Origin: Vicugna pacos | Lineage: Eukaryota; Chordata; Mammalia; Artiodactyla; Camelidae | Assembly: GCF_048564905.1 (NCBI RefSeq) | Contig: NC_132996.1 | Span: 58,378,501 to 58,442,500 of the forward strand | DNA length: 64,000 bases | Reading direction: 5' to 3' | Shown here: in pieces, positions 1-11,234 of the stretch | Numbering within the stretch: position 1 is the first letter of the stretch | How the letters are laid out: each line of letters begins with the position of its first letter | Notes under the pieces: generated by a model | The model's input: only the letters and a program-made list of their open reading frames with translations | The model's database searches: none | What the model was told of the DNA's origin: nothing | Position numbers and translations under genes: made by a program

Positions 1-57
1 TGTATGTATGTGTGAAGTGTGGATCCCAGTCCAGAAAGTTTGAAATATGTTAGTAGT

Positions 58-235
58 GGAAAGCATATGGGCTTTTGAGTTGGGGAGACCTGAATTCACA
101 TCCCAAGCTGTGTTGTCTTTCTACCAGCTTTGTGAGTGTGGGCAAGTTACCTAACTTTTCCAAACTTCACATTCTCTTATCTCAGACCTGGGGATAATTG
201 TGCGATAGAGCAGTTGTGTTGATGACATGAAGCAT
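58..235 (+). repeat. MIR SINE fragment
   Basis: Shows the MIR order of landmarks: a Gly-Glu-Thr-like GGAGACCTGAATTC segment, then GTGGGCAAGTTACCTAAC, then the TTCTCTTATCTCAG and GGGGATAAT part. It is an ancient, diverged tRNA-derived SINE. Limits are approximate. Confidence 0.75.
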
Positions 236-694
236 CTAGATCTGGTCTGCTGGCGCCATGCGGCAGCCCTCTGAGAGCGCTCCACCCGGGTCTGTGCTTG
301 GACACTGGAAGGAGCCTCCTGGTGTGGAGCTTGGTCTCCAGGAACCACAATGACTTACCAGCATGGATGTATTATGCATTTGCTTCTGGGCTTGGAAACT
401 TGAAACAGAACTTAATCCTGTGGGTCTGGTGTACTTTCTACATCTTGGCATGGAGGGAGGTTCACCTCTCTATTTTTCTGTTAGGATCCGAATGGCTTAT
501 TAAAATCGGTGGTTCTCTAGCTGGCCTTAAAAAAAAAATTCATAGGCACATTTGGATAAAGTGCTACTACTTTTTCCCCTTTCCAGTAAGAAAAAATTTT
601 ATATTGAGTCCTTCCCCCTCCTTGTAATGTATTCTCTGCCAAACCATTATTTTATTCATTTTTTTAAACTGGAAGATTAAAAAATATACTTAAT
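236..694. other. Unassigned intron
   Basis: No gene or repeat family recognised. A 109-codon open frame on the + strand (298-627) has low-complexity content and no recognisable domain. Confidence 0.6.
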
Positions 695-816
695 GGGGGA
701 GGCTATAGCTGAGTGGTAGACTGTGCGCTTAGCATACAGGAGGTCCTGGGTTCAATCCTCAGTACTTCCGTTAAAATAAGCAAACCTAATTACCCTCCCA
801 ACTCCCCCCACCCCAG
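695..816 (+). repeat. Camelid tRNA-derived SINE (Vic-1 type)
   Basis: A tRNA-like head carries a Pol III A box at 706-716 (TAGCTGAGTGG) and a B box at 749-759 (GGTTCAATCCT). A tail follows with AAACCTAATTACC and a C-rich end. This head-tail combination is the abundant SINE of camelids as I remember it, and it is the main lineage marker in the window. It is followed by an AT-only stretch to about 870. It is not a functional tRNA: the acceptor-stem halves do not pair well and the 3' half is SINE tail. Confidence 0.85.
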
Positions 817-969
817 TTTTATATATTATATATATATTTAAATTTTAAAAATAAACTTAAAGAGAAAAGTCAAAATCAGAATTGACATTTGGGTGGTGAA
901 GAGTTGAAGAACTGGAGTTTTACCGGGTATGAACTAAAAGGAAATTTTTATGACTCCAAGAGGCCCGGC

Positions 970-1880
970 CAGATCTCTTTTAGAAATAGCTGTCGTTCAG
1001 CGCCCACCGAAAGGAGACGAGTTCTATCCCAGGCTTTTCCCGCTGCTCTGCTGCTAGCCTCTTCCTCGCTCCTCCCGCTGCCTCTGCCGCCCTTCCCCCG
1101 TTCCTTCCTAGCCAGCTCCATCCCGTGTTTGAAATCCCCCTGCAGAGCCGGGACGAGAGCTTCATCCCCAGATCATTTGGGCCAGGGGCTAAAACACTGC
1201 CATAAATCTGCAGCTCATTTTAATGCCACGTTAAAACAGTGTGAGCGGCTGGTTTCCGTGGCCCCTGCCCTCTTTCTTTATGGGCTCCTTTGGCTCTTCT
1301 TTATAAAGAGGCCCCGCGGAGTCATTTTAAAGTTCTTATCAGTTTGCTGACAGCTATATGGGCCTTTCTGCCGAGTCCAGGAGCTCAGGCAGGCGTGTGA
1401 AACTTCTGATATTAAAATTGAAGAAAAATGCCAGGCAGAAGGGATTGCGTGGCGCGGCGGCGATCTGGAGGGAAAGGACTAGCGAGATAATTAACCTTTG
1501 CAGGTCCGGAACCGCACCGCTGTGGAGCCATTTCTCCTGGCCGGTGGGGGCAGGGCAGAAGGGGTTAGGCCGGGGCTTTTATTTTTGTGTCCTGGTTAGA
1601 AAGGCCGTTCCGTTGGCACTTTGTGCTTTTAGGCTTTCAGGCTCCAGCAAGCGAGTTGGGCAGCCCTGAAGTTCTAGGGGAGCCAGGTTTACAATGTTTT
1701 TGTTTTTCCCTTAAGTCCGTCTGACTGGCTAGACCTCTGCTCGCACGTCTCTGCCAGCCCCTCCTCGCCGTCTCTCTGTCCGCCGGCCGTAGCATCGCTG
1801 TTATCAAATTTAGACGGACTTTCATCAGTCTGCTTCGCTGCCCCTTTTAGACCAGATTGCTAACCCCCAGTAATCCTCCC
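970..1880. promoter_or_regulatory. CpG-richer intronic block, candidate regulatory element
   Basis: GC content and CpG density are visibly higher than in the AT-rich flanks. Clusters occur at 970-1120, 1310-1330, 1440-1590 and 1740-1820. The block contains short strings resembling developmental factor sites: TGACAGCT (TALE class), AGATAATTAACC (homeodomain), CTTTATAAAG and AGTGTGA (T-box half site). I recognise no repeat family here. The open frames at 889-1350 and 980-1165 have no domain and are not credible genes. A regulatory role is inferred from composition only. It could also be a decayed GC-rich repeat or an alternative promoter. Confidence 0.35.
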
Positions 1881-4800
1881 AGAGTGCTTCATGGAAGCGC
1901 CAGGCCCTCTATAAATGTCAGCCCGCAGAGCTTGGCCCTTTTTACCCTCTAGTTACAGAGAAGTGGACTGGAAGCTGCTCCTCCCTCTCCTCCACCACTT
2001 TTCCTTTCTCTCTAGCAGCAGACAGCTGAGGGGAAGGAAAAACCATTACCTGGATCAAGGCCAGTGGCTTGATGGAGCTTCAGAATCTCTGGCATCTCCT
2101 GACCAGAATGTTTTTCCAGGCATTTCAGAAAGTGCATCCTCACCCTCTTCTCCTTTTAGCTTTCCAGCCTTGATTGCCAAGGGGCTGGCTGGGTGCAGCA
2201 GGCCTTCAGAATCTCCTTCATCTCTCTCTGCTCTTCTCCTAACTGAAGCTATTAGGAAGAGGGTAGTAGAGATAAGCGAAATCCAACAGACATACATTTT
2301 TAACTGCTTGGCACCTTTTTGGCACAAGTGCATTATTTTTCCTTTTTCAAATAGTTTTGGACATGAGCACTTTTGCAAGTGTGTTTAATTTAAAATAGCC
2401 ATTTGACTTGAGGTTGATGCAAAAGCAAGGAATTTTTGTAGTAAGTTACTCAAATTATATAGCTGTTAATCTAGATGATTTTCATTGAGCAAACAAAAAA
2501 AATACTGGTTTCTTCTATTATTCATGTAGCTTCTGTGGGGAGAGTAATTAGATATAAAAACCAAATGAGCAATAAAGCAAAATAAAATGCTCCAAACTCC
2601 AAAGCAACAGAACTGCTTCTTTATACATTTCTGATAAATTGATATCCTGTAATTAGCTAAGAAGTTTACTGAACTGCATGTTATTGCTTATGGTACAGTT
2701 TTAATAAACTTATTAAAATATTTAACAAATAATAATATATTGGAAGTTAAGTATGTTGTATTAAGTATGTTGGAAGTTCTCTGTAAATATACGATTATGA
2801 ACAGCCTCCATTATACAGCCTTTCAAGGGGTGTGGGTACGTGGAATGGTCAGTTTCCTCTTTGGGCTCTGGTTGGAGAGCTGTCTCTAAAGTTAACCATG
2901 GGTTAATCCCTTGTAATGAGTCCCCAATATGGGGTATTACTTCAGGAAAGGGCTTCTCTAATAAAAGTGTTAAATATTAATTTGCAGCCTATATAGGGAT
3001 TGTCTGACTCTTTGGGGCTGGTTTCCCACAGGGTGCAACTATTGGTGAAGCATTTCTGAGAAATAATTGCTCATTACAGGAAACACAATACAGGTTTTGT
3101 GAATTCATTATATACATACTTAGAAAAATATCTAGGTTTATTTACAAAACAAGAACTTGTGAAATATCAAGTGTTGATATGTTTGATAAAAAATTCACTA
3201 TTGTCAACTCTTCAGTAAGGGTCAAACTGATCCATTGGCTTTCGGTCTGTATTTATAGATACCTGTAGGTTATCATATATTTTTATATATTATTCTGTCT
3301 CCCTCGGCATTGAAGAGATTGAGAGAATTTGGAGGTACAGAATTATTTTCAGTTTTATGATGATGTTGTTAATCTTATCATTTCATGCTACTGTTCTTGG
3401 GAATGTGAGACAACAATCATGTATTTTTATTTCATTTAATTTCACTTAAAGACTTTTAATACTGAATCAGACCAGGACTGGTACACAAGTAGCTCCATGT
3501 AAATCATTTCTGGCAGTGCAGTTCTCTCTCTCCTTGTAACTCAAAGACTAATTTGTTGTATTTAAATGTATACTTATTTCCCATTTTGATAAGACTTTAA
3601 TAGGAGAGCAGTTCACTTGTTATCTTTCAGAGTCCAGTAGTTCTTATTAAAAGGAGCAAGTAATTTGTTTTCACATACTTGAAGTTGGTATATGTATTGA
3701 AGTTTTTTTAATTTTCAGGTAATTTGGCCAGGTCTATTCATGTATCATTTGTATTTTAATGATACATGAATAAGATCATCTTTTTGAAAGACCTTTGAGT
3801 TTCTCTTTGAAAAACTGCAGTTTGAGGCTGCGAACTGAGGGTTGAGTCCTCTGAATCCTCTCACTCAAATTCTTAATTGCTTTCTGGGGTAGAGAATGGG
3901 GACCTGGATTTCTCTTGAGAGTCCTTGCTGTGATGAACCTCAGTTATTCTTAGTCACAGGTGTGTGTCATCCTTCAGGTACAAAAGGACAGGGGGAGAAA
4001 CTGAGAACCACTGACATAGCAAGTGGAGTTGTTTCCAACTTCTCCCTCTGTTCAGAGTCCCAATCTGGGGAACATACATTGGAGTTTCTGCTCAGGATCC
4101 ACAGAAGTGCTTGTCTTAATGACACGCAATCAGAAGAGGGAGCTTCCCAGCCACAGACAACTTATGGGGGCTCATGTGCCTCTGGTCAGGTGGAACAGTG
4201 ATAAACACTGTGGGACTTGCACTACTCTCAGTTTTTCTTTCTCTGGGAATGTGTGGGGACAGTGGAAAGGGCTCCCGTGTGACCTGACTGCTGAGTTAGT
4301 ATCCATAGCCAGAAAAAAAGAACCTGCCAAGGAACAGCTCCTCAGGCTTCTCTGAAATCGTTACTACACAGGAAGCAGAGTGGAGGAGGGAACGTTGCCC
4401 TGATGTGGAATGACACGGGGTGAAACGAGCCTTCAGATTCTGTCCTTAGTCCCTTCACATACTGTGTTTGTGTGTGTGTCTTAATTAAAAGGGGCCAGCC
4501 TTTCAAGTGTGCCTGTTGGAGTGAGACTTGTTTCATATTTGCCTTCTCTAATCAAACAAACTTGGGCTCGTTTTCTGCTGGTTTAGCACAGCAAACATGG
4601 GAAGTCTCACCCCGGGCAGATTCCTTTACAACTAGTTGACCCAAGTCGTGCTCTTATTTATTTATTTTTGATGACAGATTCTGATTAAAGGTTTCCAATC
4701 CACCTTTTAGCTAGTCCATGGGAGCGACCAGGAGAGAGAGAGTCAGCTGCTAATCACTAAAGAAGCTCCCTGATCTGACCTAAGGAAACAGTGGGAATCT

Positions 4801-5990
4801 GAGGTGTAGATAACTCAGAAAATGGGGCACAGCAGAAATGAGTCTCTAGTCTCTTTGCTGAGAAGGTTTGACCAAACACAGTTTTATTGGTCAGTGGCTC
4901 CTGCTTTAGTAACCTTTCACCCCCATGGCTCTCGGAGGTGCGAGCCGCTGGCCAGCCTTGCCTTTGAACTCCTCATGGCTCCTGCCACCTCAAAGGCTCC
5001 CAGTCAGAAGCTTGTGTTTTGCTTGGGATCTCTCCTCACAGCAGGGTGTCGGAGTTGGGAAAACTGATCCACCCTTAGAACATTGACATATTTGAAGGTG
5101 ATACCCCTGAGACTTGAAACCTATGGCTTTCTATTTCAGGAGCTGCCTGTCATATGTCAAGAAACATGACTCTGGCTACCCCCTTGTCCTCTATCCCTCC
5201 TTGCTTCCCTTAGGACAGGAGTCATAACATTTGAGCATACCCTACAAGCGTTCACCAAGTCCTCCCAGCTTCCAAGCTCTTTACCCCCTTTTCTTCTAAC
5301 TTGCCCCAAGTAGCATCTGTTTTGCAAGAATTTTTCTTTAAAAAATAAGGCTAAAGCATGCAAGTCAAGCCATTTTTGGTGTCTGGGTGCTTAATTAATG
5401 GTAAAGGTGGTATCGTGAAAGTATGACCAGGCTTACATGTTCAGTCCTAACGCTTCCAGCCTAGGTGAGCCCTACTTTTAAGATAGCCCAGCCGCACCCT
5501 TCTTGTCTTCTTGATCCATTCTACCTTCTGGAAAAAATAGGTCTTGCCAGAGAAGATAGAAAGAAATAGCATGGATTGCTCTCCCACATCTTCCTGGCTT
5601 CCAGCCTAAGGAACAGAAGTGAAAGCTTTAGTGTTGAGAGGCAAATCCAGGGACCCATGGATATTAGATGACTTCAATATAGCTTCTTTGGCAAGAAATC
5701 AAACTCTTATTCTAAGAATATTGAGTAGAAAATGCCTTCTTCTTATGATGCCTTTAGCTTAGGGAAAAAAAGGAGCAAATGATCTCCACTGAGCTCCTCT
5801 GCTTTTCTAGAATTCAAATAGAATATTACTGATAATTCTTAGCAGCAAGTTCACTCTGGCAGGGTCTTGTTCTGCCTCAGAGTAAAGGTTGAGTTTTTAG
5901 CAGGTACCCAGGTATCAGAAGAGCAAGTCTGGTTTTACCGCTGTCTTATTCGGTGGTCATGAGCTTACGTTTTCCAGTTGGCCAATGGAT
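1881..5990. other. Unassigned intron, mostly AT-rich
   Basis: No coding exon is recognised. The 157-codon open frame at 1915-2388 lacks any domain or splice context. Around 2400 a short string weakly resembles the MADE1 end but does not continue. A perfect 15-bp inverted repeat lies at 3735-3772. The stretch 4560-4720 is rich in short homeodomain-like strings. Confidence 0.6.
3735..3772. repeat. Perfect 15-bp inverted repeat with 8-nt loop
   Basis: The left arm at 3735-3749 (TATTCATGTATCATT) is exactly complementary to the right arm at 3758-3772 (AATGATACATGAATA). An 8-base loop lies at 3750-3757. It sits in unique-looking intron sequence. Confidence 0.95.
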
Positions 5991-6009
5991 GAGGAGAATT
6001 AACATCTAC

Positions 6010-6170
6010 GCTAACTGCTGTGTCAGGCATTGTTTTAGGAACTTCCTCATGAAAACCTGATGAGGTAATTGTTATTCTTCTCATTTTTATAAAGGAGGAA
6101 GGTGAACCTTAGAGGCCGATAGATTGCCTGAGGTTACAGAGCTTAAATGGCAGGCTTGGGATTGGGAAGA
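6010..6170 (-). repeat. MIR SINE fragment
   Basis: Reads as MIR in reverse complement. It runs from TCAGGCATTGTTTTAGGAAC through ATTTTTATAAAGGAGGAAG to GATTGCCTGAGGTTACAGAG and GGCAGGCTTGGGATT. Confidence 0.75.
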
Positions 6171-8065
6171 ATTTGTGGCTTATGATTAAAAAGTTCACCT
6201 TTCTCACCTTTTCTCCAGGGCATTTGCTTTTTACACTAAGTATGTCTTTTGGGACATTACTGTATTAATGATGGTTTATAGCTTGCTTCTGCTTTCCTTC
6301 ATTTTCTGTTTTCTACCTAATTGCAAATTTACTTCTCCCATTCTAAATCCCATGGCAAGACCTAGAGAAAGAAAGGGATTTGAAATCTCTTTGTCCCATG
6401 TGGGCTGGTTCTTCCTCTGTATCCTTTCTCTGATGATAACAGGTTTTAAAACTCTTTATGGGAATCAGCCATGTTACATGATGCTATGTGAGCTTATAAA
6501 GAGCCTGTAAAGACATAATGCGCCTTTGAAAAAAAACGCCTTGTCTAATTGAAAACTCTTGTGAACATAACTGTGAGCACACCCTTTTGCCATCAGAAAG
6601 TGTTGTCTTGGACCTCATCATTCACACCTCTTCCTGATGTTTTTGTAATTCTTAAGGAATATGTGCTGGAGCCATTTGCTTTGGTAACCAACTGGTGGAA
6701 TTAACTGCATGTTAATTCTTTAATCACTCTCCATCAATATAAATTCTGAGACTGGAGATGAACAGAAGGAAATCTTTGCTTCGAAATGGATGACATGTGC
6801 TTACATATGGGCTTCTGGGAATTTTCCATCCAGCTCTGTTTAAGAATAGGATTTGAGTACTGGTCCAGGTACTTGCTTATTTTCCTAACCTTTGAGTGAC
6901 TCATGGTTTTAGATGTAAGAATAAAGTCTAGAACCCCTAGAAATAAGCTACACAAAGGGGAATTTGTTGTGTAGTCAGCTCTTCATATGGGGCTGGTGCT
7001 CCTGCGGGTGTTGACAGTTCTTCAGCAGTTGTTGGGAGCATGCTAGGGAGATATGGCTTGGAAGACTGTGCAAAGACTTCTTCATCTCAGTGCCAGGAAA
7101 AGAGAATTACATTGGGGGAAGTTAAGAGATGGTTAACAAAAATGCTAGGAGTGGAGAAAGCCAGATTTAAAGGAGTAAGTACTCTGCAGCCAGCCAAGGG
7201 GAAAGGCTGTGAGCAAGCTCTCAAAGTCCTGAAAAGGATGAGAAGGAGAAGAAAGGGCCCATTTTGTATGGCAGAGTTTTATAACCGTAGTTGTTAATAT
7301 TAAGGTGATTTTACTTTTCTTTTTACTACCTATGTGGCAGCCGGGCAGACACTGCTTTAAACAAGACAAAATAATAACAAAGCTACTGTGGATTCTGAAT
7401 TCTAACATATTTTTAGAAGGCTGGGAATATGGGATAAGGTAAAAATAAAACTGAGATTAAATCCTAGGAGAGCTTAATTCCTAGCAAGAATTATCAGGCT
7501 CTAGATGAGATCCTAGAAGAGCAAAAATTTGTTCATTAGGTATGACACATCAGATCTTACACTGGTCAGTGGCAGCATTTAAAATTTAAAATGGTTCTCT
7601 GCTGTTCCCCTGGAGCAACATAGCTTAAAATGGAAACCCTACTGAGTAAGCCAAGTCTAGTCCTGCTTTGTTGCTGCTGCTGGAAAAATGAGACATGGAG
7701 GATGGTGGTCTAGTGCCTTGGTCTGTTCCAACTTCCCAAGACACTTGGGCCTTACTCTAGAGGAACTGCAGGGCACCTGTGTAAAGAAGCTATGAGAACC
7801 CACGGAAACCCACTGCCCCAAATCTGTAGTATTTATGGGCCGATTTTTTTTAATCCTTGCTCTTAAGTAGGGACTAATAAATTTTGCTTTGTAGTGTGGG
7901 CCATCAAAGAGTGTTTAGTCTAGTTGGGAAGATAAATTTTTTCCTCCCGTGAAATAACAGTGGGGCAGAGAATAGATGCTAACTTTTGTGTAAAAGTTGT
8001 CGAGTGGATTAGAAAAGCAGGAACTCAGTATTGTTTCAAGGAGGAGATGAACCTTGAAGTTCAGA
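6171..8065. other. Unassigned intron
   Basis: No coding exon or confidently named repeat. Short open frames here (up to 87 codons) show no domain. Confidence 0.6.
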
Positions 8066-8355
8066 TAAGATTTTTTTTAATTAATTAATTTTATTTTTCA
8101 GAGCAGTTTTAGGTTCACTGCAAAATTGAGCAGAATGGAGAGAGAGTTTCTGTATACCTTCTGTCCCCACAGATACACAACATCCCCCACTAACAAGTGT
8201 ACCACGGTGGTTCATTTGTTACAGTTCAACCTATACTAGCACCTCATTCTCTCTCAAAGTCCATGGTTTACATCAGGGTTCACTCTTAGTGTTGTACGTT
8301 CTTTGGGCTTCAGCAAATGTATAATTACATGTTTCCTCCATGTCACTATTCCTAA
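8066..8355 (-). repeat. Old L1 3' region fragment
   Basis: In reverse complement this matches a well-known L1 3' segment. On the + strand it reads CAGAGCAGTTTTAGGTTCAC, then ACAACATCCCCCACTAACAA, then GGGTTCACTCTTAGTGTTGT. It is strongly diverged. Confidence 0.65.
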
Positions 8356-8955
8356 TTTAGTTCCATTGTGGTCTGAGAGCAGACATCATAGGATTTCTGT
8401 TCTTTCATATTTGTTCAAGTATGTTTTATGGCTCAGAATGTAGTCTGTCTTGGTGAATGTTACACGTGAGCTTGAGAAGAACGTATAATCTACTGTTGTT
8501 GGATGAAATAGTCTATAGATGTCAATTATTTGCTGCTGTTAAGTTCAGCTATGTCCTTACTGATTTTCTGCTTCCTGGATCTGTCCACTTCTGATAGAAG
8601 GGTGTTGAAATCTCTAGCTCTAATAGTGGAATCATCTGTTTCTCCTTGAAGTTCAGTCTCCCTGAAGTTCTGTTTCATGTGTTTTGATGTTCTTTTGTTG
8701 GTTGCATATACATTGAGGATTGTTACATCTTCTTGGAGTATTGACCTCTGTCATTATGTAATGCCACTCTTTATGCCTGATAATTTTCGTTTTTCTGAAG
8801 TCTGCTCTGTCTGAAATTAATACAGCTACTCCCACTGTCTTTGGATTAGTGTCAGCATGCCATATCTTTCTCCATCCCTTTATTTTTAATTTATATGTGC
8901 CTTTGTATTTAAAGTGGGTTTCTTATAGATAATGTATAGTTGGGCCTTGTTTTTA
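8356..8955 (-). repeat. Old L1 ORF2 fragment (endonuclease end and following region)
   Basis: The minus-strand translation around 8653-8835 gives GVAVLISDRADF followed by HKEWHYIM. This matches the L1 endonuclease domain motif GVAILISDKVDF...GHYIM. Downstream sequence continues through the region after the endonuclease. The frame is broken and the copy is non-functional. Confidence 0.8.
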
Positions 8956-9178
8956 TATATACACATATATTAATTGAAGTATAGTTGATTTATAGTGTGT
9001 TTAGTTTCGAGTGTAGAGCAAAGTGATTGAGTTATGTGTTGTGTCTGTGTGTATATGGGTTTTTCAGATTCTTTTCCATTGTAACTTATTATAAGATATT
9101 GTGCTATACAGTAGGACCTTGTTGTTTATTTTATATGTAGTAGTGTGTATCTGTTAATCCCAAACCCCCTAAAAATAC
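8956..9178 (-). repeat. Even-toed ungulate type L1 3' UTR
   Basis: On the + strand this is the reverse complement of the 3' UTR seen in the opposite orientation at about 20830-21080. Landmarks are AATTGAAGTATAGTTGATTT, CAGATTCTTTTCCATT, GTGCTATACAGTAGGACC and AATCCCAAACCCC. A weak T-run at the left end would be the reversed poly(A) tail. Confidence 0.8.
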
Positions 9179-9185
9179 AGACTGA

Positions 9186-9745
9186 ATGCAGCAGCAGTAT
9201 AAAAAGGGATAGTGTAACTAAATGAGATCAGGAATATAAGTTGGTTTAACATTAAACATTTAATCAGTGTGCATTATCACATTAACAAAATGAAGGAGAA
9301 AACCCATCTGATCATTTCATAAAGGTAGGAAAAATCATTTGATAAAATTCAGCAACCATTTTTGAGGAAAAACTCCCAGCTAAATCAAGAATAGAAAGGA
9401 GCACCTGTAATCTGATAAAGGATATTTATGAAAATCCTATAGCTGACCTTATACTTACTGGTTAAGTATTGAAAGCTTTCCCCTAAGATTCGGATCATGG
9501 CAAGGATGTCCACTCTAACCACGTGCACTCATTCTGCTACTGAAGATACTTGACAGTGAGAAGAAAAATAAAGAAAAGGCATACAAATTGGAAAAGAAAA
9601 AGGAATGCTGTCTTCATTTGGAGATGACAGGGTTGTGTATTCAGAAAAGCCAAAGGAATCTACAGATTGCTGAACTAAAAAGTGATTTTAGCAAGGTTAG
9701 AATACAAACTGGCTCTAAAGAAAATGCAACTTTTGTCTGAATTTT
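9186..9745 (+). repeat. L1 ORF2 reverse transcriptase fragment
   Basis: The plus-strand sequence follows L1 ORF2 from the segment upstream of the RT catalytic loop. It passes AACATTAAACATTTAATCAG and CAAGGATGTCCACTCT, then the active-site loop. At 9617-9628 the loop reads Phe-Gly-Asp-Asp instead of the usual Phe-Ala-Asp-Asp. It then runs on to AGCAAGGTTAGAATAC. An in-frame TGA follows the loop within about 20 codons. It lies head to head with the preceding L1 3' UTR. Confidence 0.8.
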
Positions 9746-10639
9746 GGCTGAAACACTTTGTCCAGTTTTTTTCTTGTAGGACAGGTGGTGGTCTGGAGTG
9801 GCGGTCTTTTGCAACCTTCTACAGTATAACTAGAGGTGGAACCAAACTTTTGACTTTATTATGTGTATTTTGCAATTATCTCCCTTCCTGGATTCTGTAA
9901 TTACTTTGCATATTTCCATCTGATTCTCTTGAGACTTCCAGATATAAAAATTCTATCAAGTGTAAATAATGATTGCTTTTGTGTTTACGGAAATGAAGTC
10001 CATATTATGGTCTTCACACAAGAGGACAATATCAGGGGGATATGTAGCTGAATGTAGAGGATAACTCCACTGACCATAGCTAGAGAAGTCAGAGTTTATA
10101 TGTCTCAACTCACATTAAAAGAAATCCAAAGGTAGGTGGTCCAGGGCAGGTGCAATGATTCAGTGAAGCCGTCAGAGAAGCAGGCTTCTTTTCTCTCTCT
10201 GCTCCTTCACCTTCAGCATGCTGGCTTTTTCTTTTCAATTACAATACATCTGCTTCAGGTCCAACCAGTCATGTCTGCATTCCAGGCAAGCAGAAGGGAA
10301 AAGGCCAAGGAAAAAAGACTAACTTTTTAGTTAGGAAAGCTCTCATCCCCAGAGACTGCACCAGTACTGTGTCCCACGGTCATCCATGGCTGCTAAAGAG
10401 GCTGGGAAATTTAGTCTTTTAACTTGGCTTTGTTAGTAAAGATGAGGAAGGTAATGGATGTTGGCGAGACAACTAATGTCTATCACGAGGACTAAGAATA
10501 ATTGAGACTGTAAGAAGTTGGGGTAATGGGATGACTTTTGCCACTAATTCAGTGTGTATTTATTTGTGAGTGTGTGTGTGTAAAAGATCTCACTGGGTAT
10601 TGCTGGGATATGAGTTTTTGCTTTTGTTTTGTTTATTTA
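9746..10639. other. Unassigned intron
   Basis: No coding exon or named repeat recognised. A short TG run lies at about 10567-10580. Confidence 0.55.
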
Positions 10640-10885
10640 AAAAATTATTTTATAGCTGGCTACTTTACTGAACTTTCTTTTTAACTCTGGTAGGTTTTTA
10701 GTTGATCCTCGAGGGCATTCTTAATAGCCAATCATGGAAAGCTCTTGGACTGTTTTTCAAATTCCTTTCTTTTTCTGTTTCCTTATTAATCACTTCTACT
10801 AGTTTTCTTAGGTTTTTTTCATTTTTTTCCGAATTATCAAATTGGATACTTACTTTATTTTTGGACAATAATGCTGTGTGTATAT
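10640..10885 (-). repeat. Probable old L1 ORF2 fragment
   Basis: The + strand reads TAGCTGGCTACTTTACTGAA and AGGTTTTTAGTTGATCCTC. This resembles the reverse complement of the L1 ORF2 segment that encodes the region before the RT C-terminus. It is strongly diverged and its limits are uncertain. Confidence 0.45.
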
Positions 10886-11234
10886 TAGAATAACGTTAAA
10901 ATATGAGACTAGAAGCAATTGAAATATAGAAATACTTGAGGCCTCAGTAGATTTCACCTCTTAAGATTTTTAATAAAAACCGGCTAGATGCTTTTTCTCT
11001 TTTTAATAGATGAGATATGTTATCAGGCTTCAAGTTAACATTTAAGGCAAATGTCAGATTTTTTATTTAGTGAAATTATTAATGAGGAAAGAAAATGTTT
11101 TAATATTTCCATCAGCCACAAATCTCCATAGGCTTAAGGATTTTAATAAAATGCCATGCTGTATGTACACAGACTAGGTTAAAAAAATGTAATACCCAGT
11201 GAATACATAAAGAACACTAAAAATAATGTGCTAA

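Noticed and set aside
695-770. Possible tRNA gene with A and B boxes
   Set aside because: The acceptor stem does not pair and the 3' half continues into a SINE tail, so it is a tRNA-derived SINE.
889-1350. 153-codon plus-strand open frame in the CpG-richer block
   Set aside because: Low-complexity Ser/Leu/Pro content and no homology that I recognise. The GC-rich composition explains the lack of stops.
1915-2388. 157-codon plus-strand open frame
   Set aside because: No domain, no splice context and no codon bias visible. It has a 107-codon frame on the opposite strand and fits chance in intron DNA.
2405-2440. MADE1/mariner-like end
   Set aside because: Only a partial match over about 30 bases, with no inverted partner and no TA target duplication seen.
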